Source: Thermoplasmata archaeon (GTDB lineage: Archaea > Thermoplasmatota > Thermoplasmata > SG8-5). Taken from it: 7,712 nucleotides of DNA. Position numbers and translations under genes: made by a program. The notes under the pieces were generated by a model that was not told the origin of the DNA, made no database searches, and saw only the letters and a list, made by a program, of their open reading frames with translations. Position 1 is the first letter of the stretch. Each line of letters begins with the position of its first letter. Of the stretch, positions 1-5,014 are shown in pieces. The stretch lies in assembly GCA_030655715.1 (NCBI GenBank), contig JAUSPR010000173.1:1-7712 (forward strand), in the 5' to 3' direction.

Positions 1-2
1 TC

Positions 3-266
<264 letters not shown>

Positions 267-304
267 AAATAATGCATGTAACAACACACACGTGGCGCAT
301 GCAC

Positions 305-448
305 GAATCGGCATGAGCAGTAAAGACGAGGGAGACCGCCATGCACCGTGCAACATGTCTCACATGAAATCAAAGCCAGCTGGCCTTGATAATTCAGGTG
401 CATGGCCTATACATGTAAACTTCCAGCCCTGGCAACAAACGCCAGCCA
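305..448 (+). repeat. Structured repeat, copy 1 (3' side incomplete)
   Basis: First member of a dispersed family also seen at 472-663, 4824-4960, 7443-7530 and, inverted, 7566-7697. A leader (from GAATCGGCATGAGCAG at 305) is shared with the 7465 copy. Stem A pairs gccatgcacc (338-347) with ggtgcatggc (397-406). It encloses a hairpin, atcaaagcc (369-377) with ggccttgat (382-390), containing one A-C mismatch. Bases 396-447 are nearly identical to 589-640 in copy 2 (about 2 differences in 52). After the conserved gccagcca the sequence diverges, and the 3' strand of stem B (ggggctgg...) is missing. This copy is therefore truncated or has diverged at its 3' end. Confidence 0.85.
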
Positions 449-471
449 TTTAGTGTCAAGCGGCAAGAACC

Positions 472-663
472 CTCAGGTGTTTAGGCCTGAGATGAATTGA
501 CCGAGGACACGGATATTATCAAGGAAATGCCGCCATGCACCGTTCAAATTATTGCATTCGAAATCAAAGCCAAACGGCTTTGATAATGAGGTGCATGGCC
601 TACGCATGTAAACTTCCAGCCCTGGCAACAAACGCCAGCCACTTGAGGGGCTGGTAGTTTACA
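472..663 (+). repeat. Structured repeat, copy 2 (complete), just upstream of the membrane-protein gene
   Basis: Complete copy lying 194 bp (start-to-start of stem A) after copy 1 in the same orientation. A small hairpin, ctcagg (473-478) with cctgag, leads into agatgaat, an arrangement also seen at 7443-7467. Stem A pairs gccatgcacc (532-541) with ggtgcatggc (590-599), enclosing a perfect hairpin atcaaagcc (563-571)/ggctttgat (576-584) with loop AAAC. Stem B pairs 607-614 and 616-622 with 648-654 and 656-663 across one T-T mismatch; its loop holds the family-conserved aacaaacgccagcc. The TATA box of the next gene begins seven bases after stem B. It could be a small RNA, a regulatory DNA structure or a mobile remnant. 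Confidence 0.88.
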
Positions 664-669
664 CAAACA

Positions 670-676
670 TATATAT
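670..676 (+). promoter_or_regulatory. TATA box for the DUF835 membrane protein
   Basis: TATATAT, centred 26 bases before the ATG at 699. Archaeal transcription normally starts about 25 bases after the TATA centre, which puts the first transcribed base at or next to the start codon. A leaderless mRNA is implied, and no ribosome-binding site is seen before the ATG. The box directly follows repeat copy 2. Confidence 0.65.
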
Positions 677-698
677 CCCATGGTGCAATCCAAGATTG

Positions 699-2720
699 AT
701 GGCCATGAGGCGCTCAGTTTCGGTATTGGTTGCTATTCTGTTGGCAACCCTGTTCTGCATTCCACTAATACCCTTCAACACTGAAGGTCAGAGTTCCCAA
801 AACGTGGTTATTATCAAGACAGATTACCAGATGCTTGGTGTGACCGAACTTCACGGAGGCGGCCACCTCACCTACGAGCTTCACGGCCAGGCAGCCGGCG
901 ACCTCCGAAGAGCCGTATTGGCTACGTATGATGGTATGTTTGCCGGGACAACTCCAGGCCTTATTGACTCCAGGGAGCTGAGATTCAGCTCCAGTGAAGG
1001 CTACATCGGCGAGATGGAAACTTATCTCGAAACCATCTCCTTAGAATTTTTCGCAGGTTACACTATTTCCTTTGCCCCGTTACACAAACTTGAAGATATC
1101 AGCGTTGATGCAACCGGCTTTACCTCTGTCTCTGACATCGCCAATGACAATTACACTCCAATCAGGATATTTCTATACTTCAATGCGGGCAATTCCAATA
1201 TTCCCTATGATTTTTTATTGATGTCAGATGTGTTCTTCAACGCCCTATATCACCCGAGCCTGAACTATACTGGCATAGACCCGAGTTCTTACACATTCCA
1301 GTACAAGCACACCGATTACAGGGTCAGCGCGGGCAGCTTCCATCGACTTGTTCTGGAAACGGGCGGATTCCAAATAATCCGGACACCTGCCGGTGAGATT
1401 GCGATGTACTCGGTCACGTTCCAGGACAACACGTTTCCCATTGGTGACCAGATAGTGGATAGGGCCTCGTTCCAGCCCTTCGACGTCCTGGAGAACCCCC
1501 AACTACTGTTCGCTATTGTATTTATTTGCTCTTACCTCATGGTAACCATGCCGACAAAAATGTATGCAACTTACAAATTCGCTTATCCCCGGAAGTTCAG
1601 GCATAAGGCCCTGAAAATTACCTGGCTGCATTTAATGAGCAAAATTATGGTCATATTCCTGATACTGTTCTATTTCTTCCCGAACATGTTCGCGTTTATT
1701 TCTCCGAACATCTTCCTTAGCGGTTTATTTATCTGGATAATAGCCATCCTGTTTGCAATTATTTTCAGCGTGGCTGCGAAAGTTCTCTATGATAAGAAAA
1801 CTGCTGAAATTGCCAAGGAACAGCTCGAAATTGTCGAGAGAACGCCAGTCAAAAGGCCTACCCCAGTCACCAGGACGCCTGCCGGCGTTAACGTAATAGT
1901 ACAACCGGCTCAGCAGCCAGTTCGCCAGTCAGCCCGGCAGCCAGCACCTGCTCCACCAACCGAGGCGAAGCCGACCGGTCCGCCATGCAATGTCTGCAAG
2001 AAATCGATTACTGACTATGTGGACCTATTGAAATGCAAATGCGGCCAGCTCTACCACGAGAGTTGCGCTGAAGTTGCCAAGCATTGCACAAAATGCGGCA
2101 ATGCACTTGTCGAAATCATTCCCGAAGGACCGGCTATGAAAGACATTAAGTGCCCTACCTGTGGCAAGACGAACACTGTCGAAGAGGGCGTTGATCTCCT
2201 TCTCGCCAATTGCGGTTCCTGCGGCGTTATCCTCGAAACGCTGGATGACGGTTACAACTACCTCATTGTGGACAATGACCACACAACTGCGTTCAAGATG
2301 TTCGTGTCCCTGTTGAAGAATGGCTGTACCGGCCTGTCGATTTCCACAACATTCCCTGACAAGCTGAGAAAGGAGCATGACCTGGGCAAGGCCGAGGTGA
2401 TATGGCTGACGGATACTTCCGTTGCCGACAAGAAGACAATTAACCCGCACAGGCTTGAGTTCGAGATGATGCGTATGTATGCGGCATTTGTCAAGAACAA
2501 CCCCAAGTCAGCGATCATTCTCGACGGCTTCGAGTATCTGGTCGTGGAGAACGGCTTCGACAAAGTCTTCAAATTCATCAAGAAGATTAATGATCTTTCT
2601 TCGGTCAACAATGCCACCCTTATCGTACCAATCGGAAACAGCTCCCTGGAGCCGGACCAGTTGGGCACCTTGAAGAAGGAGTTCGACAAGGTTATTGATA
2701 TGACCTCTAACGGCGATTAA
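699..2720 (+). CDS. Membrane-anchored protein with RING/PHD-like zinc finger, zinc ribbon and DUF835 domain
   Basis: Unnamed protein of 673 residues. A hydrophobic signal-like segment (about 5-28, after MAMRR) precedes an extracytoplasmic domain (about 30-268) of unknown family. Three membrane helices follow at about 269-287, 315-335 and 340-365, then a Pro/Gln/Ala-rich linker (about 390-428). The cytoplasmic tail has a Cys/His cluster from residue 430 with spacing C-x2-C-x12-C-x1-C-x4-H-x2-C-x6-C-x2-C (C4HC3, RING/PHD-like). Next comes a zinc ribbon (CPTC at 485, CGSC at 505), then a DUF835 domain (about 516-670) carrying the typical ILDGFEYLV segment. DUF835 is common in archaea and has no settled function. 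The layout suggests a surface sensor passing signals to a cytoplasmic output (inference). ATG 699 is preferred because it fits a leaderless start; TTG 696 and ATG 705 are alternatives. No operon partner follows. KaiC-like genes converge from the other side of a 450-bp gap. Confidence 0.85.
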   Translation: MAMRRSVSVLVAILLATLFCIPLIPFNTEGQSSQNVVIIKTDYQMLGVTELHGGGHLTYELHGQAAGDLRRAVLATYDGMFAGTTPGLIDSRELRFSSSEGYIGEMETYLETISLEFFAGYTISFAPLHKLEDISVDATGFTSVSDIANDNYTPIRIFLYFNAGNSNIPYDFLLMSDVFFNALYHPSLNYTGIDPSSYTFQYKHTDYRVSAGSFHRLVLETGGFQIIRTPAGEIAMYSVTFQDNTFPIGDQIVDRASFQPFDVLENPQLLFAIVFICSYLMVTMPTKMYATYKFAYPRKFRHKALKITWLHLMSKIMVIFLILFYFFPNMFAFISPNIFLSGLFIWIIAILFAIIFSVAAKVLYDKKTAEIAKEQLEIVERTPVKRPTPVTRTPAGVNVIVQPAQQPVRQSARQPAPAPPTEAKPTGPPCNVCKKSITDYVDLLKCKCGQLYHESCAEVAKHCTKCGNALVEIIPEGPAMKDIKCPTCGKTNTVEEGVDLLLANCGSCGVILETLDDGYNYLIVDNDHTTAFKMFVSLLKNGCTGLSISTTFPDKLRKEHDLGKAEVIWLTDTSVADKKTINPHRLEFEMMRMYAAFVKNNPKSAIILDGFEYLVVENGFDKVFKFIKKINDLSSVNNATLIVPIGNSSLEPDQLGTLKKEFDKVIDMTSNGD

Positions 2721-2832
2721 TTAGCTACTATTGGCAGCATGCCTCGCCTGAATGTTATTATTTGTTAGCTGGAGGGCGGGGTACTCTGATTGATGTGCCA
2801 GTGAGTGACAGCATCTTGCAAGCAAAAAAGCA

Positions 2833-2840
2833 TTTTATAA
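2833..2840 (+). promoter_or_regulatory. TATA box with A-rich upstream element, no ORF downstream
   Basis: TTTTATAA preceded by an A-rich run (aaaaaagca) resembling an archaeal TFB-recognition element plus TATA box. Predicted transcription would start near 2860. No coding sequence of credible length follows on this strand, so if active it would drive a non-coding transcript. Confidence 0.4.
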
Positions 2841-2854
2841 GCCGGTTTCGGGTT

Positions 2855-2970
2855 CCCCGCCTGTTTTAGTCGGCATCCAAAGTCTGAGGACATTTGGAAA
2901 CGAGCTACGTGCAATTCCAAACAAAATGGCGGGGAGGTCAGGTACTCGCCTGGCCCGTTCAAGCCAGGTG
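2855..2970 (+). ncRNA. Candidate structured non-coding RNA in the 450-bp gap
   Basis: The stretch 2721-3170 contains no credible gene, but this part can fold. A 7-bp closing stem pairs ccccgcc (2855-2861) with ggcgggg (2928-2934), spanning 80 nt. Inside, tttgga (2893-2898) can pair either with tccaaa (2876-2881), closing a small gtc/gac hairpin, or, as tttggaa, with ttccaaa (2915-2921); the two are mutually exclusive. A separate hairpin follows (2947-2954 with 2963-2970, one G-T pair). The TATA box at 2833-2840 is well placed for transcription from about 2860, which would trim the first bases of the outer stem. It is not a tRNA, since D- and T-arm signatures are absent, and I see no RNase P or SRP RNA motifs. 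Existence of a transcript is inferred. Confidence 0.3.
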
Positions 2971-3107
2971 AAAGGTATTTGTTAGCTCTGGCACCGAAGC
3001 GTCTCTTTCATCCTTAGCATTTGCCAGCAATAAAACATTGCTTATGTTTTCAACTCTTCACGGGCACCAGCCAACCCGGCCCCAAGAACGTAAAATTTCT
3101 GGTTTGG

Positions 3108-3168
3108 ATGCCAGCCATGAACGTTCGAATCCCAATTACTGGCATTAGCAATTGAAGGGTTCGAATAC
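3108..3168 (-). other. Inverted repeats downstream of the KaiC-like operon
   Basis: The segment just past the stop codon of the second KaiC-like gene (3171-3173, minus strand) holds an exact 7-bp inverted repeat, atgccag (3108-3114) with ctggcat (3139-3145). It also has two ttcgaat-containing segments (3124-3130, 3160-3166) flanked by aatt. It could act as a 3' mRNA structure. No clear T-run follows the hairpin, so I do not call it a terminator. Confidence 0.25.
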
Positions 3169-3170
3169 AG

Positions 3171-3872
3171 TTAAAAAACCTCTGCCTTGGCCATAACTTC
3201 AATGCCTCTATTCGTAATACTGTACGGCTTTATCCGCCTGGAATGATGTGCCCGTCTCATCTTGACGATTCTCACTGAAAGCTGTATGTCCGAACCGTCG
3301 CTCGTTTCATTGTATCTGAGAAGTATAACGCCGTCAGCCACATACTCCACCAGTCCGTCCCTGGAGATATTCGGGTTATCCGAGCTTACTTCGGCCGTGA
3401 ATATTGCGGTTGCTCCGGAGTTCTTTATCTGCTTGCAGAGGTCGAATAATCCAGAACGCCTTTCCGACTCATTATCGAACAGCATGCTGAGCAGCGACAC
3501 CGAATCAAACACGACCCGCTTTGCTCCGGTTGTCTTGATGTAGGCTGGCAGTTCGCTGTGTATTCTGGATATTGTGCTCTTGGCATCCGATGGTTCGAGC
3601 TTTACCAGTGTTAGCGTCTTGTCATCCAGGAACGGCCGAAGGTCCCAGCCATATGTCATGGCGTTCTTCGTGATGTCTGATTCGTCCTCCTCCAGTGAGA
3701 TGAAAATCCCTTTCTCGCCTTTCTGGAGACCGGTCCAGATGAACTGTAAGGAAATAGTGGTCTTTCCTGTTCCGCAGGAACCCAGTAAGGCTATTATCTG
3801 GCTGGCTGGAATTCCACAGCCCAGCATCTCGTCCAGTCCGTCTATTCCTGTGTTAATTTTATCGTCAGCCAT
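3171..3872 (-). CDS. KaiC-like (RadA/RecA superfamily) ATPase, intact
   Basis: A single-domain KaiC-like ATPase of 233 residues, the usual size for archaeal one-domain members. Visible motifs: the N-terminal NTGIDGLDEMLGCGIP signature, Walker A GSCGTGKT (31-38), the adjacent acidic pair E61-E62 where the catalytic glutamates of the family sit, and Walker B strand KRVVFDS ending at D123. It should bind and hydrolyse ATP in the cytoplasm. Family members act in signalling, circadian or motility assemblies (ArlH is a relative), and the target here is unknown. The start is ATG 3872 with a strong ribosome-binding site. It is the second gene of an operon, nine bases after the stop of its degenerate paralogue, which suggests the two proteins form a hetero-oligomer (inference). 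Confidence 0.9.
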   Translation of the reverse strand: MADDKINTGIDGLDEMLGCGIPASQIIALLGSCGTGKTTISLQFIWTGLQKGEKGIFISLEEDESDITKNAMTYGWDLRPFLDDKTLTLVKLEPSDAKSTISRIHSELPAYIKTTGAKRVVFDSVSLLSMLFDNESERRSGLFDLCKQIKNSGATAIFTAEVSSDNPNISRDGLVEYVADGVILLRYNETSDGSDIQLSVRIVKMRRAHHSRRIKPYSITNRGIEVMAKAEVF

Positions 3873-3876
3873 CTTT

Positions 3877-3883
3877 CCACCTC
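3877..3883 (-). promoter_or_regulatory. Shine-Dalgarno site overlapping the upstream stop codon
   Basis: Read on the minus strand, GAGGTGG lies four bases before ATG 3872 and overlaps the TGA (3884-3882) of the preceding gene. This arrangement supports translational coupling of the two KaiC-like genes. Confidence 0.7.
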
Positions 3884-4727
3884 AGCTAATGGTCTCCATG
3901 TTAATTATCGTCATACCGCTCTGGGACGTGACCATGGTCGGGAAACGCGCAATTCTTTCCTTGTCCAGGTGAGGAAGCACGCTCATGAACTTCTCGACAT
4001 ACATGTACCTCTGGCGCTTGTGGCTCTTCAGGTATTTGGTCCACTCGAAGACCAGGACGCCGTCCACGCTGTCAATGAGCATTTGCTCGTCCCTCTTGTC
4101 CAGTATTCCCTGCGTCAGCATCAGATAAATCACGCCGCCCCAGTTCTTGGAGGCGCGCTGCAGTCCCCTGAGAATGTTCACTAGATCGGTAATCTTGATG
4201 TTCTCTGAAACCACCAGGTCAGTGAGCGAGTCAACAATAATCATGGAATTGGCAGGTGCTTCATCGAGGTACTGTATCAATGCCTCAAGAACCGTCTCTT
4301 TCGGAGTGCTGGCGAATAGCTCGCCGCCGTTTCCCTCGCCGGTCCAGGACGGCGGAACAAGGCTTTTCTTGTAATAATGCGCACTCAAATCCTTGAACTT
4401 CAGTTTCCTGGAGAGCATATTGTAAAACGAGCTGTCAAAGCCCTCTGAGATCTCTCTGAGAATGTCCATCTTGGATCTGGAGAATGTCACATAACAGATA
4501 TGTTCCGGCAACCCCTCAAAATTACAGAATGAACCAAGCATGCTTTCCCCTAGGTAGGGATGTTCCTTGACCGTGGATAGCTTGAATGCCGAGGTATAAA
4601 CGAACTCCTGCTGGCCCGCGCCCACATCTCCTATGAGCATGACCACTGAACCTTCTGGCAGACCTCCGTTTATTATCGAATCAAAATCTGCAACTCCGGT
4701 CGGTACCTTCAGCACAGTGTGTCCCAT
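3882..4727 (-). CDS. Degenerate KaiC-like protein (probable pseudo-ATPase)
   Basis: A KaiC/RadA-superfamily protein of 281 residues, recognisable from its N-terminal PTGVADFDSIINGGLPEGS signature and a Walker B-like strand, MIIVDS, ending at D166. The P-loop reads GDVGAGQQ (33-40). The lysine that contacts the ATP phosphates is replaced by Gln39 and the following Thr/Ser by Gln40. The acidic pair expected after the next strand is also absent (YVTFSRSK at 79-86). Hydrolysis is therefore unlikely, though nucleotide binding is not excluded. It also carries an insertion between the P-loop and Walker B (about 55-140). The frame is intact over its full length and the gene is cotranscribed with an intact paralogue, so it is a working gene and not a decayed one. 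A role as structural or regulatory partner is inferred. ATG 4727 is chosen over TTG 4730 because it fits a leaderless start. Confidence 0.85.
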   Translation of the reverse strand: MGHTVLKVPTGVADFDSIINGGLPEGSVVMLIGDVGAGQQEFVYTSAFKLSTVKEHPYLGESMLGSFCNFEGLPEHICYVTFSRSKMDILREISEGFDSSFYNMLSRKLKFKDLSAHYYKKSLVPPSWTGEGNGGELFASTPKETVLEALIQYLDEAPANSMIIVDSLTDLVVSENIKITDLVNILRGLQRASKNWGGVIYLMLTQGILDKRDEQMLIDSVDGVLVFEWTKYLKSHKRQRYMYVEKFMSVLPHLDKERIARFPTMVTSQSGMTIINMETIS

Positions 4728-4750
4728 CAAATCCCTCGACGCTATCCAAT

Positions 4751-4757
4751 CTATATC
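4751..4757 (-). promoter_or_regulatory. TATA box for the KaiC-like operon
   Basis: Read on the minus strand, GATATAG is centred about 27 bases before ATG 4727, matching a leaderless transcript. A second AT-rich block (tatatata, 4784-4791) further upstream could serve either strand. Confidence 0.5.
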
Positions 4758-4795
4758 ATTTTATTCAGATATAGAGATTGTGGTATATATAGAAG

Positions 4796-4802
4796 TATAA
4801 AA
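4796..4802 (+). promoter_or_regulatory. TATA box placed to transcribe repeat copy 3
   Basis: TATAAAA, centred about 25 bases before base 4824, where the family-conserved gagaccgcc that precedes stem A begins. If used, it would produce an RNA beginning with the structured repeat. Caution: this box also lies in a small inverted repeat (gaag...gcttc), and equivalent boxes are not seen ahead of the other copies. Confidence 0.4.
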
Positions 4803-4823
4803 GCTTCAGATGGATAATCGTTG

Positions 4824-4960
4824 GAGACCGCCATGCACCGTGCAGATAAATTCTCATGAAATCAAAGCTTTTCTGCTTTGATAAATCAGGTGCATGGCCT
4901 ACACACACAAACTTCCAGCCCCGTCAATTAACGTTAGCCGCTCATGGGGCTGGTAGTTTG
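4824..4960 (+). repeat. Structured repeat, copy 3 (complete), upstream of the formiminotransferase gene
   Basis: Stem A pairs gccatgcacc (4830-4839) with ggtgcatggc (4889-4898), enclosing atcaaagc (4861-4868)/gctttgat (4875-4882) with a six-base loop different from copies 1 and 2. Stem B pairs 4908-4922 with 4946-4960 (caaact and ccagcccc arms), again with the single T-T mismatch. The stem B loop differs (caattaacgttagcc) but keeps the pattern of copies 1, 2 and 5. The TATA box of the next gene starts 11 bases after stem B. Confidence 0.88.
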
Positions 4961-4970
4961 AGCGCAAACG

Positions 4971-4977
4971 TTTTATC
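4971..4977 (+). promoter_or_regulatory. TATA box for the formiminotransferase-cyclodeaminase gene
   Basis: TTTTATC is centred 41 bases before ATG 5015, placing transcription start near 4999 and leaving a short leader that just includes the ribosome-binding site at 5003-5010. Confidence 0.5.
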
Positions 4978-5002
4978 GAAGCCTTTCATCTACCTCATAT
5001 AA

Positions 5003-5010
5003 GGAAGTGA
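5003..5010 (+). promoter_or_regulatory. Shine-Dalgarno site of the formiminotransferase-cyclodeaminase gene
   Basis: GGAAGTGA, one base from the ideal GGAGGTGA complement of archaeal 16S rRNA, lies four bases before ATG 5015 and fixes that start. It contrasts with the apparently leaderless genes at 699, 4727 and 7388. Confidence 0.7.
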
Positions 5011-5014
5011 ATCA

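Larger units (their letters stand above)
2759..2987. repeat. 12-bp direct repeats flanking the gap segment
   Basis: tatttgttagct occurs at 2759-2770 and again at 2976-2987, 217 bases apart. Shorter echoes occur near each end (ggcggggtactc at about 2775 and ggcggggaggtc at 2928). This may be an old target duplication or a local sequence duplication. No transposase or terminal inverted repeat is visible. Confidence 0.35.

Noticed and set aside
338..599. CRISPR array
   Set aside because: Only two adjacent units with about 194-bp spacing. The repeats are long, structured and found in both orientations elsewhere, and no cas genes are present.
305..663. Box C/D guide RNAs
   Set aside because: No properly spaced RTGATGA (C) and CTGA (D) boxes at the ends; the long stems are unlike C/D RNAs.
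2855..2935. tRNA with a 7-bp acceptor stem (ccccgcc/ggcgggg, 80-nt span)
   Set aside because: Length and outer stem fit, but there is no T-loop consensus, no D-loop GG in place and no anticodon stem. Kept only as a candidate ncRNA.
2765..2962. 65-aa minus-strand ORF
   Set aside because: No ribosome site or suitable promoter, composition unlike the neighbouring proteins, and it overlaps the self-complementary segment.
2947..2970. Intrinsic terminator
   Set aside because: A good hairpin but followed by aaaggtatttg, not a T-run.
3108..3168. tRNA-like T-loop sequences (gttcgaatccc and gggttcgaat)
   Set aside because: The bases flanking each ttcgaat do not form a T-stem, and no acceptor, D-arm or anticodon arm can be placed at the right distances.
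3882..4727. Pseudogene call for the KaiC-like protein lacking a Walker A lysine
   Set aside because: The frame is intact, operon spacing is tight, the start and promoter are well placed, and the missing residues are concentrated at catalytic sites, which suggests a functional pseudo-enzyme.
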